A stretch of 64,000 bases of DNA from Ectobius pallidus. Lineage: Eukaryota > Arthropoda > Insecta > Blattodea > Ectobiidae. Shown piece by piece: positions 1-10,909 of this stretch. The stretch lies in assembly GCA_964059195.1 (NCBI GenBank), contig CAXKWD010000001.1, positions 220,976,484 through 221,040,483 of the forward strand, given 5' to 3'. The position numbers and the translations under genes are program-made. The notes under the pieces were generated by a model that saw only the letters and a program-made list of their open reading frames with translations, was not told where the DNA came from and made no database searches. Within the stretch, counting starts at the first letter, position 1. Each line of letters starts with the position of its first letter.

Positions 1-498
1 CAGGTTTTCCTTCCATTGAATAATAAAAGACGCTTCCACCAAACATAATACGTCACAACTATAAACAACAAAATAATATTTCATAATAAAAAAAGACCCT
101 TCCACAAAAATCATATTTCACATAAGAGTGGGAGTGAAAACTCGTGCGCGGCATAAAATACCTTTTTCTCCATACTTTTTGTTTGTTTATTTTCTTTCCC
201 TCTCATCGTTTTCTCAGTTTAATTCGTTCGTCCTCATTTTCTGTCTCTCTCCTTTGTTCTTACTTTCCAAAAATGTCAGAATTACCTTCTTTCATACTTT
301 TTTTTCTTATTTATGTTACCTCTTTCTCTCTCTTTCTCTAATTATTTCACAAAAAAGAAGCAAGATGCGACCACTTTCCTGTGAACCAGTAACTAATAAA
401 TAAAGTGACTGCTACGAAACGTTCACAATGCTGACTAATATATTTTCATTATCTTTCCATTCTTTGGTGGCTATTCGATATGGAAGGTGAAGCTTATA
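1..498. other. AT-rich DNA with a pyrimidine-rich stretch, no gene seen
   Basis: The stretch about 160-345 is strongly T/C-rich (runs of ttc, tct and ctc) and yields short open frames full of Phe, Leu and Ser. That is what composition alone would give. No splice-bounded exon or known motif was seen. Confidence 0.5.
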
Positions 499-855
499 CG
501 AGGCGTGTCCACAAGTTTCTCCAAGTTTCCCTGGGGCCGTTTACAGAAACAAACCACAATTTCAAGGATTTATTGCAACAGACACAGCAAGTGTTTAGCT
601 ATTTTTCAACATATTCGCCACCGAAATTGAAACATTTTTCTTATCGTGCCACCAACTTTTGAATACCTGTGTCTTAGAAATCTGCCGCCTGGGATTTGAA
701 CCACTGTGTGACAAATATCTCCGCCTCTCTGTCATTCTCTGTCATTCCCTGGCATTTCTTTAGGAGTAGGAAAAGATGGATATCACTGGGAACGAAGTCC
801 GGGCTGTAGGGTGGATGTTTAAACACCTCCTAGTTAGTATCCTGAAGTTTTTGGA
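499..855 (-). mobile_element. mariner-like element fragment, transposase C-terminus
   Basis: A terminal repeat starting CGAGGCGTGTCCACAAG directly follows a TA at 497-498, the mariner target. Read on the minus strand, the next 350 bases carry the decayed C-terminal end of a mariner transposase: a VTQWFKS-like segment, then GIQKLV and the closing GGEYVEK. The same family occurs at 42691-43475 and 58580-59267. No second terminal repeat is found, so this copy is truncated at roughly 855. It carries stops and frameshifts and is not functional. Confidence 0.75.
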
Positions 856-1457
856 TAATTATTTCTATACAATAGTCGTGTAACGTATTATTACCAAGTA
901 GGCTTGCCTAATCCTATTGGGTTTACCAGTAGGCTAAGCCGTGAAGTGTTGATGTGCATCTGTTTATGGCTAGTGTTCATGTTAACTGATATTGCATTTT
1001 AATAAGTGATTATTAATATATATCTACAGTATAGTCCTATAACGTTTCCGGGTATAAAAATTATGTGCATACAGAATTTCAGCTCTATCGGGTTAGTATC
1101 GGGACAGACAGAGGAGGCAATTATGATGACTCCGCCTGAACGAACTGTTTAGACTACCCGCAAAACCTTGTTATGCAGGTAGTCTAAACGGCGCGGAAAG
1201 GCGAAATGGAATTGTATACCTTACTAGCTGGTTACTCGTCTTTCGTACGGAAGTTAGTGGTTCATGTAAAATATGAATAGCATTGTCGAATTCTGATTAA
1301 ATGATTTTTTTAAAAAGAATTTTTAAATAATGCTTTATTTCTTTTATGCTTTACTATGCTTTTGAAAATCATATTTAAAAACCACTAGGCAACCAAAATC
1401 ATGTTCAAGGTACCAACCGCACGTCTGAAGTGACATTATCCTTTTTATGCCTATAAC
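856..1457. other. unassigned DNA with one short hairpin
   Basis: No gene or clear transposon end was seen. Positions 1147-1158 and 1178-1189 are a perfect 12-bp inverted repeat (GTTTAGACTACC) with a 19-nt loop. Half of the same motif recurs near 11399. Confidence 0.4.
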
Positions 1458-2032
1458 CAGGGCCCGGATTTTGATGACATGTCATATTTTAACTGGTACA
1501 TCTAGTGCAGATATTCTGATCATGACTCCTAGATTATAGTAAATAGTAATTTTTAGGGTCTTTTTTGGACATTTTCCCCTTTTTTATTTTTAGGGTTTTC
1601 TTAGAATTTAATGTCATTATTTGGTCATTTTAGGGTCTTTTTTCCACATTTCATATTTTTAGGGCAGTTTTTTAAAATATATAGTCCTTATTTTCTCATA
1701 TTATGTTGTTTCTCGCAATTTATAAACTTTTTGTGCATTTAGTTATATTGAATATTATCGGAACTATAAATAAATAGATCTTGTTATAATTTTAATTTGG
1801 CTAAAGAAAGAGGTCTTTGTTGTTTACATTTAAGTGTATGTACCAATTTACTAATTACAAACCTATAATTGAACAACAACATAAATGTAGAATAGACACT
1901 AATCTGATGAAGAAACTAGAATTTTCATATAAATTTATTTGTTTTTTCTTAGTTTTTGGGTTATTTTAATTTATTTTTTGCAGTCATTTATAGCTCATTT
2001 TTAAAATAATTAGATAATAAATCCGGGCCCTG
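1458..2032. mobile_element. hAT-like short TIR element, non-autonomous
   Basis: The ends are inverted: CAGGGCCCGGATTT at the left and its complement at the right. The CAGGG start is typical of hAT transposons. The interior is T-rich with repeated 'ttttagggt' phrases, like other short elements in this window (13056, 60794). The 8-bp flanks (1450-1457 and 2033-2040) match at only 5 of 8 positions, so the target duplication is old or absent. No transposase is encoded. Confidence 0.6.
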
Positions 2033-2299
2033 CTTATTATGCTTTTCGTTGTTCTGCTCATCGTTACAACAATACCGGAAACAAATAAACATCACACATG
2101 CCTGCGTTTCGGTGGTCTTGTTGACTTGGTTTCATGTCCTGGCAAATCAATGAGATTTAAATGAGTTTCGCCAGATTACATAACAATGCTTTTGTCGGGA
2201 GTATTCCATGACATGTAGAGCAAACAATTGGGGTTTATATGACTTCCATAGAATTTACTGAATAACAACACGCCACCTTCTGTACAGCAAATACATGTG

Positions 2300-2948
2300 T
2301 GTTTGTCCAGGCAATGCGTGGACGGGAAAATGCCAGTCCGCCTGTCTGTTTGTCTGTACGCGCGATAACTCAAATACGTTTTATCTGAATTTCATGAAAC
2401 TTGGTATATGCATTTATAACGTCCATGGGAAGACGCCTACTTATTTTGGACCAAATCGTTTGACCGGTACCGGAGTAAAGCCCGATTTAGCGCCTATTTA
2501 ATGGTAATGTGTTAGAAAGAATTTATCAAATGCAAATCAGTTATCATGACAGTATAGTGTTTTAGAATTTCTATATATGGCTTTGGAAGTTGCAATATAG
2601 TTAGCTGTGACAAATAACACTATTCCTTTACATACGCTTATCAAACTAGACCGTTAAACCACTCCTGAACCCGACAAATTTGACATTTTTTGTTGTTGTA
2701 TTTTTATGTGAGTGTGCGATTGTCATTATATCTCAAATCTGTAAACTATAGTTCTGCTGATGCTGGACGACTTTAATCTGATTTTTTAAAACTAGACCTT
2801 TGTTCTTCCGCAAGCCCTGCTTAATTAATTAATCTGGAGCTTAACTTTGAAATCAATTTTTTTAACTTTTTTTTGCACATCATAATTGCAATTATAACTG
2901 ATTAAACAAAAGCATTCTGACACTTTGTTATATCAGTTTACCTGATTT
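2300..2948 (+). repeat. dispersed repeat family A, copy 1
   Basis: This is a full-length-looking copy of the commonest interspersed repeat in the window. It has a 5' part with TCTGTCTG phrases and 'cgcgataactcaaatacg', a middle with 'aaacttggtatatgcattta', and a 3' part with 'aagccctgcttaat' and 'ctggagcttaac'. Other copies lie at 2949-5830 (interrupted), 16311, 17657 (minus), 32826 (minus) and 48361. It has no coding capacity that I can see. It could be a non-autonomous DNA element or a LINE fragment. It is interrupted by a SINE-like insert at 2652-2795. Confidence 0.7.
2652..2795 (+). mobile_element. SINE-like insert inside repeat A
   Basis: The insert splits the repeat A phrase 'caaactagac...ctttgttc' and is flanked by a partial repeat of CTAGAC. 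Its 3' part ('gtgtgcgattgt', 'ctgatgctgga', 'taatctgattttt') is the same as the SINE at 32996-33199 on the minus strand, which also sits at the identical site of another repeat A copy. The tRNA-like head is badly eroded here. Confidence 0.6.
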
Positions 2949-5830
2949 TATTTTGGACCAAATCGGTTAACTGGTATCGGGGTAATGCCCAATTTAGCGC
3001 CTATTTTATTGTAATATATTAGAAAGAATTTATCAAATGCAAATTAGTTATCATGACAACATAGGGTCAATCCATTAGAAATGAACCAAATTTAATAAAA
3101 TTTGTTGCTCGACGTTTTTGATTTTCCTAATTTTTTTACCAGTTATTTCCCAACTAAAGGTGAGTTCAAAACTATGGTAAAAAATTTTTTGGGCTCATAC
3201 TTTTTTTTTTGGTGGCCATTTTAAGTTTGCTTTTTAACCATATTTCAGTCGAAAACATGTTTTGCACAAATGTATGTAACTCCGTTAATTTTATTGATAA
3301 CAAGACAAAATAAACACCAAAATTATCAGAATGAAATGTTCTACATTTTTGTTTTAACACAATATTACCTAAGTAGTGAGGAAAGTGAAGAAAAAAATTC
3401 AAAACTACAAATTGAAAATTGACTCAAAACGGGAGTTTTAGTGCCGCAAAATTATTAGAAGGAATAAAGACTCGCCCTTAATTTTTTTTCTGGTGTAAAT
3501 ATACTATAGGACTACTCGCTGTAGAAGTTTAAAGCTTGAGAATTTTGCGTTTTTTTATACAATTTTTAAGAAATGCCCAAAACCGTATTTTGGCAATAGT
3601 TGAAGTAGAATATCTCAAAGGGGACTGAGTGAAAAATTATGAAATTTATACAGATAACACCTCTCTATGATATAAAGATGTGATAAAAATTTGGTGACTG
3701 AGACTCAACTGGTTCCCGAGTTACAGTGCATCGAATTTGGCCAAAAATTGCGTTATAGGCACACGAAATTTAACGGTAATTTAATAGTAAAAATTCACTT
3801 TGTAATTTTAAATATAACATTTTTGTGAGCCTAAGTTTGTTACACAAAAGAGTTGTATATGTAGGCTACATTTCATCAGCTAGCATGACAAATATTTGGT
3901 TTCCTCAAAGCTTTGAAGAGTGTTGAAATTTCGGTGCTTAGTTTGCAGTTATGGCCAACTTCGATGCACTATAACTCGGGAACCAGTTGAGTCTCAGTCA
4001 CCAAATTTTTAACACATCGTTATATCATAAAGAGGTGTTATCTGTATAATTTTCATAATTTTTCACTCAGTCCCTTTTGAGATATTCTACTTCAAATATT
4101 GCCAAAATACGGTTTTGGGCATTTTTTAAAAATTGTATAAAAAACCGCACAGTTCTCAAGCTTTAAACTTTTACCGCGAGTAGTCCTGTAGTAGATCTAC
4201 ACCAGAAAAAAAATTAAGGGCGAGTCTTTCTTCCTTCTAATAATTTTGCGGCACCAAAACTCCCGTTTTAAGTCAATTTTCAATTTGTAGCTTTGATATT
4301 TTTTCTTCACTTTCCTCACTACTTAGGTAATATTGTGTTAAAACAAAACTGTAGAGCATTTCATTTTGATAATTTTGGTGTTTATTTTGTCTTGTTATCT
4401 ATCAAATTAACAGAGTTACATACATTTGTGCAAAACAAGTTTCCGGCCGAAAAACTGTTACAAAGAAAACTTAAAATGGCCGCCAAGAAGAAAATATGAG
4501 CCTAAAAAATGTTTTACTCTAGTTTTGAACTCACCTAATATTGGGGAGAAACTTGAAAAAAAATTAAGGTAATAAAAAATGTTGAGCAAAAAATTTTATT
4601 CAATTTGGTTCATTTCTAATGGATTGACCCTATTTTGGCATTATTTGAAGTAGAATATCTCTGAAGGGCCTGAGTGAAAATTATGAAATTTATACACATA
4701 ACACCTCCTTACGATATAAAGGTGTGATAATAATTTGGTGACTGAGACTGAACTGGTTCCAGAGTTACAGTGCATCGAAGTTGGCCAAAAATTGCAAACT
4801 ATGCACCGAAATTTCAACGCTCTTCAACGCTTTGAGGAAATTATAAATCGGTCATGTTAACTGATGAAATGTAGCCTACATGTACAACTCTTTTGTGTAA
4901 CATACTTAGGTACACTAAAATGTTGCATTTAAATTTACAATTTGGATTTTTACTATTAAATTACCGTTAAAATTAATGTGCGTATAATGCAAGTTTTGGC
5001 CAAATTCGACGCACTGTAACTCGGGAACCAGTTGAGTCTCAGTCACCAAATTTTTATCACATCTTTATATCATAGAGAGGTGTTATCTGTATAAATTTCA
5101 TAATTTTTCACTCAGTCCCTTTTGAGATATTCTACTTCAAATATTGCCAAAATACGGTTTTGGGCATTTTTTAAAAATTGTATTAAAAAAACGCAAAATT
5201 CTCAAGCTTTAAACTTCTACAGCGAGTAGTCCTATAGTATATTTACACCAGAAAAAAAAATTAAGGGCGAGTCTTTCTTCCTTCTAATAATTTTGCGGCA
5301 CTAAAACTCCCGTTTTGAGTCAATTTTCAATTTGTAGTTTTGAATTTTTTTCTTCACTTTCCTCACTACTTAGGTAATATTGTGTTAAAACAAAAATGTA
5401 GAGCATTTCATTCTGATAATTTTGGTGTTTATTTTGTCTTGTTATCTATAAAATTAACGGAGTTACATACATTTGTGAAAAACATGTTTTCGACTGAAAT
5501 ATGGTTAAAAAGCAAACTTAAAATGGCCGCCAAAAAAAAGTATGAGCCCAAAAATTTTTTACCATAGTTTTGAACTCACCTTTAGTTGGGAAATAACTGA
5601 TAAAAAAATTAGGAAAATCAAAAATGTCGAGCAACTTGGCCTGGTTCATTTCTAATTGATTGACCCCATATTGTTTTACAGTGTTCGTATACGGTTTTGG
5701 AAGTCGCAATACAGTTAGCTTTGACAAATAACACTTCCCACATATTCCTTCACATATGCTTATCAAACTAGACCTTTGTTCTTCTGCAAGCCCTGCTTAA
5801 TGAATCGATCTGGAGCTTAGCTCGGAGAAA
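2949..5830 (+). repeat. dispersed repeat family A, copy 2, split by a fold-back element
   Basis: Positions 2949-3061 and 5669-5830 join into a continuous repeat A segment. It runs from 'ttttggaccaaatcgg' to 'gacaacata', then continues from 'atattgttttacag' to 'gatctggagcttag'. Compared with the uninterrupted copy at 48361, the join reads through with a short ATA duplicated at the break. This copy lies directly behind copy 1 in the same orientation. Confidence 0.7.
3062..5668. mobile_element. double fold-back (palindromic) element of about 2.6 kb
   Basis: The element begins GGGTCAATCCATTAGAAATG and ends with the complement. It contains three copies of one arm. The first is reversed (3062 to about 3880), the second forward (about 3900-4630), and then comes a shortened reverse arm (about 4630-4900) and a third forward arm (about 4950-5668). 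It is therefore two palindromes in a row. The three similar open frames that begin with the MNFFLHFPHYLG phrase are copies of arm sequence and show no known domain. The flanks share ATA, a 2-3 bp target duplication. No transposase was recognised. Confidence 0.7.
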
Positions 5831-6766
5831 GAAGAAGACAAATGCTGTTTAATACCGCTCGCAGCGTACCCAACGACTATAATGGAGGAAGCCGACGTGT
5901 TTTATTCATTTGTGTGGTTTTAATTGTTTATTTCCGGTTTATGTTTAATTCCCTAAAGAGTCACAAAATAACAACTCCGGGATCTCTGAAGAACTGACTA
6001 CCCGAGCTCTCGGATAATTGGAATTATACTGTATAATATATGTTACTCGAAAGAAGAAATGCTTTTACAACCACAAAGTCCTATGAATGCCCCTGAGTTG
6101 AAGAGGAGACTTAAGATATGCGCATAGGAAACTATGTTTGCTTCACTTGAAGACGCAGCACCTGTTAATGTTCCAAGCGTAACCTAGATATGTCCAACCC
6201 TTCAGTCCCTAGGGATCAAGTTCCAAGAACAGTGTCTGTTGTTCCCCGTGTGAGAGAAATAACATTATAATGCATCAACATGGGGAATAAAACGCAATGT
6301 GATTTTTTACTTAGTGTTCAGATGTTTATGACCTTAAAATAACTAAATATGACCCAAAACTCCTAAATATGACCTCATAAAGGAACGTATTTTCTAAAAA
6401 TAATTGTTGCAATTTATAACCTTTTTTGCACTCCTTAGCTAGTAAGTGGTACTTACGAACTTTGTTTACATGGATCGTAAGTTGACATTCCCACACAGTC
6501 TTGTTGCTAAGGCCGGTTGCGATGAGGTTAAAACACTTACGGTCCAAGCGCTACGTCATAATTCATTACGATACACTTCATAATACAAGCCTTTATGGCC
6601 ACGGCCCCCAGGACAAAGATTCGGTTCCCATAACAACAAACACATGCGAATCACTTTCTGAAATAAACATCTATTTTCAAGAATGTATTTACATAATATT
6701 TTCAGGTAATATCACAATTAATATAATTAAATTGATATAAATAATCATCGTGCAAAAAATAGCATG
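5831..6766. other. unassigned DNA with hAT-like end fragment
   Basis: Around 6312-6385 the phrases 'ttcagatgtttatgacc' and 'aaatatgaccc' resemble the inner end of the hAT-like element at 10408-10909, so a decayed relative probably lies here. Nothing else was recognised. Confidence 0.4.
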
Positions 6767-6857
6767 CACATTTACGGGTCTCGAAAACTTAAAAACCCTC
6801 GGCTGCGCCTCGGGTTTTCAATCTGTTTCCTCGACCCGTAAACGTGCCTTACGGCAC
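6767..6857. other. cluster of nested hairpins
   Basis: The outer arms CACATTTACGGGTC (6767-6780) and GACCCGTAAACGTG (6833-6846) pair with one mismatch. Inside, AAAACCC and GGGTTTT flank a GC-rich 'ctcggctgcgcctc' loop. Immediately after, GTGCC-TTAC-GGCAC forms a small perfect stem (6844-6857). The GC-rich core is striking in AT-rich surroundings. It may be the end of a transposable element, but no partner was found. Confidence 0.5.
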
Positions 6858-7185
6858 TTGTATCGCAATATACTATAATGACACTAAATTATTAGATCAC
6901 AATAATTCAATCAGATAATCACTTTCTAACAATTTTACAGTTTATTTACAGTTTTTACTTGTAAGGAACTTCTAATCTGTTAATATTTACAGATACCACT
7001 GAAAATGTGAAATGAAAATCTTGTTAAAAAATACGCCTACTGGAAGTTGTTAACAAGAAAGAGGAAGAGGTAATCGTGTTATTACTTGTTATTGTCCTTT
7101 CATATTTCAGTTAAAGTAAAACCAAAATATTCGTGACTTTTTCGGAAAAAAATTAAATCGACAATTTAGTGCACGTACCGGTACA

Positions 7186-7577
7186 AATAACGATTTATTT
7201 TCACAGCATTTTTACAATATTTAGATCAATCCACCCATCTTTACCTCAGAGCCAAAGGAACGTAACTCCAAATTTAATATTTTTTTGTTTTTTCATATTC
7301 TTTACTAACTTCTTGACCTCTATAGAACCAATTAATATTAAATCCATAATTTCATTAGAAACCAAGATATTGAGAGCCAAATAGTAGTAACTCCATTCCC
7401 CTTTATTGTTCATAATTTTGTTTTTCGCTCCTCCTGTAAAATTTAGTTTTTGGCAGTTACGCTCGTTTGGCTCTGAGGTACAGCCATATATTTTTACACA
7501 GTATAAGATACTGTGTAAAAACATCTGGTGGACTGAACTAAATAGTGTAACAATGCTGTGTAAATAAATTGTTTTTT
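7186..7577. mobile_element. fold-back MITE
   Basis: The left half (7186-7275) and right half (about 7437-7577) are inverted copies, including TTTACAATATTTAGATCAAT and ACCTCAGAGCCAAA on the left with matching complements on the right. The right arm has an extra 31-nt perfect hairpin (7491-7521) that the left arm lacks. No coding capacity was seen. Confidence 0.65.
7491..7521. repeat. perfect 14-bp hairpin with 3-nt loop
   Basis: The arm TTTTTACACAGTAT (7491-7504) is followed by AAG and the exact complement (7508-7521). It lies within the right arm of the fold-back element at 7186-7577. Confidence 0.85.
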
Positions 7578-7983
7578 TGTCATTCCTAAAACTTTGGAAT
7601 TTTGACTTATTCGCTTTTTCCCTATCACGCTAGAATTATACGAGTGGTTTGGTAAAGAAAGAGGGCTGGATAAGGATAAAATATTAGATGGCCTAAGAAC
7701 ATTGGGGTATTATTTCCACAATATCAGCGAAGAAAGACTCCACAAGGAAAGAGTAAGAAGAAACTACAAGTTATGAAAGTTAAGGATAGGCACTATTAAT
7801 GTCCATGTTCATTGTAGTGGGACACTGGAGCAATACTTTGTAAGCAAAGGTGGCCCATTAGTTGATATAGGCCTATATGTTGTTTGTGAACCTCTGAATA
7901 TTTAATAAATTTAATAATAATAAATCTATAACCCTAATGTACCTTCCGGTAAAATAGGGTTCATAAAACTGTATATTCAATAA
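7578..7983. other. unassigned DNA
   Basis: An open stretch around 7630-7900 is free of obvious repeats, but it has no splice-bounded exon, domain or motif that I recognise. Confidence 0.35.
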
Positions 7984-8016
7984 ATCTAATATATAAAGTC
8001 GAATGTGTGTTTGTGG

Positions 8017-8047
<31 letters not shown>

Positions 8048-9030
8048 TGTATGTATGTATGTATGTATGTATGTATGTTTGTTCCTTATACAAATCTACA
8101 TTTCTTTACCAATTTACACGGAATTTTGCACACATACCCAGTTAAGCCCGGGAAGTATAGCGGTCAACATTAAAATTCAAACAAAATACTCCTTCCCTTG
8201 AAAATTATATAATTTCTGAGAATTTTATACTGAAAAAAAAAGAAATGCTGTTTAGTTCACATGACAACAGTGAATTGTTTACTGTGTTGACATAGGGCCT
8301 TGGCGACTATATAATGCTGGACTTTAACGAATTATGATTCCATTGATGTAATATATTGGCGAAAATAATCACTGAAATTGAAATCCACGAAAATAAAGCA
8401 CAGTGTGATGTAGTCACATAACTTTCTCTACCCTCGACATAAGAAATATTTTCTCACTTCACATTTTGATGTAGAATAAGTCGTATTGCAGGGATAACTT
8501 AAGTGTGTGAGTATGCTATATCAGAAGTCTGTAAATAATCCTTTCCGCTGATACGTTATCCATAGGCTTTGTATTAGTTGAGATTTATCATAGGCCCTAA
8601 GCATGGGATGGAACATTTTGAGTCCTATGCTCGCAGTATATTATGTCCCGGGTTTTAGGGGAGGAAAGTATGAAAGTGATACTGCATTTCTCTTTTATTT
8701 CAGCCCCGAAACGGTTCTAACATGAGAATGAGAAATAAAATTTTCCGTCAAGCCAATACAATCTTATGTAATTTATGTTTGTTCTTATTTCAACCCATCC
8801 CAGGCATGATGTGTAGAAGCAACGGAATGCAGCATTCGACATCCTCTATGAGCCATAAAAAGCTATATCTAGCGTTTTCTGATGGAATAGTTTGATAAAT
8901 CGTTTTCTTCATTTCAAGTTCTACATACATATTATATAAGGACCTAGAGTTTCAAAATCGAAAGTCCTCCATAAGCTAATTTCAAATTAAAAAATACAAA
9001 GCCCGGGCGACGCCGGGCCTTTTCAGCTAG
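7984..9030 (-). mobile_element. non-autonomous retroelement family B1, about 1 kb
   Basis: On the minus strand the element begins CTAGCTGAAAAGGCCCGG with a GC-rich hairpin (GCCCGG...CCGGGC). It ends in a tetranucleotide microsatellite (ATGT)n at 8024-8078 on the plus strand and the phrase 'tttatatattagat'. A second copy at 61033-62033, in the opposite orientation, is nearly identical throughout, so the family moved recently. No reverse transcriptase is present. The microsatellite tail and lack of TIRs suggest mobilisation by a LINE (RTE-like is an inference). Confidence 0.75.
8024..8078. repeat. (ATGT)n microsatellite
   Basis: About thirteen uninterrupted tetranucleotide units. It is the 3' tail of the minus-strand B1 element and gives a meaningless Met-Tyr-Val-Cys open frame. 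Confidence 0.95.
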
Positions 9031-9482
9031 TAAATAATAAATAAAAACCACTTGAATACGGCCTCAAAGCGATCCGGATAGCTGGAATTCGGATAATTAG
9101 AGTTCTACTGTACTCTTCGATTCTCCAAAGACGCACTTGTCACTTTTGCTTCTCAATGTACAGTACCACTGTGCATACAACTTACTTACCGGTATGTCAC
9201 TTTCAATAAAATTATATTTTATTTTAATAAAATAATATTTTAAGTAAAATTATATTTTAATTAAAATTAAAATATATTAAAATATTGCTTCAAAGTCTAA
9301 AATTTCGCTTACACACAAAACTTCTCTTTTCTCTTGCATCCAAATAATTAAAATATTTCTACCATATCTACCAGTATCACTGAGAATTTAGTATTAATGT
9401 AAATAAAATTGTAAACTTTCTCAATGTCAAACGAAATAAGTTACTGGTACCGGTAGTCTATAAAACACCGCCGTCTCGAGAA
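9031..9482. other. unassigned AT-rich DNA
   Basis: It contains simple AAT/ATT-rich sequence around 9205-9290 and no gene. The phrase CACCGCCGTCTCGAG at about 9469 is a second copy of the hairpin arm at 9750. Confidence 0.4.
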
Positions 9483-9926
9483 TTACACTGCCTGTCCTAT
9501 GCTTTATTTTAACATGGAGTTCAGAGTATTGTTAAATTGCCTAATTTATCCAGTAGAGGCGACACAGTTCACACCCAGATTGCAGCAATCACTAATCAAA
9601 ATAAGCATTAAACAGACACAGATACTTGTGTTATTTGTTTAGAACGTAATATTATTCCAGTATATGACACTTACCTTGAAATGGAATTTTGGAGCAATAA
9701 TTAAAATAAATGGAAATTAATTAGACGCATTGATAGACTATATTATGAGCACCGCCGTCTCGAGGAGTAATACAGTTTAGAAGGCAGTGATTATGAGACG
9801 GCGGTGACAGCACTACATAATCAACAATGTCGTAGCAAAAAACAAGAAGCAGTCTGGGTGTGAAAGGTGCTGCCATCTGTAATGTCGCCGAGTACGCAAA
9901 ATTAGCCGTATAGGACAGGCAGTGTA
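9483..9926. repeat. inverted-repeat element with internal 12-bp hairpin
   Basis: TTACACTGCCTGTCCTAT (9483-9500) is matched by its complement at 9910-9926. The pairing extends inward through 'gcgaca...cacacccag' on both sides. Between the arms, CACCGCCGTCTC (9750-9761) and GAGACGGCGGTG (9795-9806) form a perfect stem. CAGTTTAGAAGGCAGTG occurs twice, at about 9772 and 9940. It looks like a MITE rearranged by a second insertion. No transposase was seen. Confidence 0.55.
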
Positions 9927-10045
9927 TACACGATTAATACAGTTTAGAAGGCAGTGCTATAAAATAACTTATTTCCTTAACAACAACTTCAACTGTTTTA
10001 CTTTACCAATAAATGACTGTCATGAATTTACGTCACAGAACCTAC

Positions 10046-10115
10046 AATTTAAACCGCTTCCCGGAATTATTACGTCCTGAAATTCATCACTCGCGGCCAG
10101 GTTTGAACCCACGAC
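10046..10115 (-). mobile_element. tRNA-derived SINE fragment
   Basis: On the minus strand, a Pol III B-box-like GGTTCAAACC is followed by 'gatgaatttcaggacgtaat'. This corresponds to the head and first body part of the SINE family at 53842, 59767 and 60409. The rest is missing or diverged. Confidence 0.5.
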
Positions 10116-10407
10116 TTTCGGATCAAGAGGCTGACAAAACAGTATCTAGTAATTATTTCAAAATGCTGGATGTCTGACCAGGCTTTTGTCAGATTCAGCT
10201 CGATAGGCAATCCTCCAAAAAACCATAGCAACACCCTGGCAATCGAGCTAACCTTTGCCTTGCCTTGCATTTTATCATTGGAATGTACTAACTACATTAG
10301 GCCTATTTACGAAAAACTTCAAAATGTATATTTTTAACTCTTAGTTTATTTAAGAGCTCGAAACATACTTACTCATTTTTCGCAACAACAAAAAAAAGTG
10401 TTTTAAT

Positions 10408-10909
10408 TAGGGTTCGGATGTTTATGACATGTCATATTTTTATCCTGACCTCCATTCTCGCCGCAAACACAAATTAAACATGAATTGCACATTTATTATC
10501 CTAATCGGAACGTTTTTATAATGCATATAAAGTCATATTTTAGGCTTTTGTGGCCTTGGTCATATTTTAGTCATATTTGTAATTTAACGTCATATTTCAG
10601 TTACAAATTCGATAAAAAAGAGCGCAATTATACAGTGTATGTACTACACGATCGAGTTAATTTATTTCAATTAATTTAATAGTTATGTCTTGTTAATAGT
10701 AACTTAAAATTTAAAATTAATGCAATTTATTTAATTAAACAATCCATATTTTATAGGGACACGCAAGGTGTACAAAATATTACAGTACCAGTATTTGGAG
10801 CTGATGAAGCTAGCACAGTCATAATTAGGATTTTTGGGTCATATTTAGACTTTTTAAGGGCATATTTGCAGTCACATCCACTTTTTAGGTCATAAACATC
10901 CGAACCCTT
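10408..10909. mobile_element. hAT-like short TIR element
   Basis: TAGGGTTCGGATGTTTATGA at the left and its complement at the right (10886-10909) are the terminal inverted repeats. The interior repeats 'gtcatattt' phrases. The right end abuts a poly-T run, which has probably erased the 8-bp target duplication. The left end is shared with the copy at 56532. No transposase is present. Confidence 0.7.

Noticed and set aside
3172..5567. Three similar 68-76 codon frames that looked like a small gene family
   Set aside because: They are copies of one arm of a fold-back element; the shared sequence extends far beyond the frames and has no known protein features.
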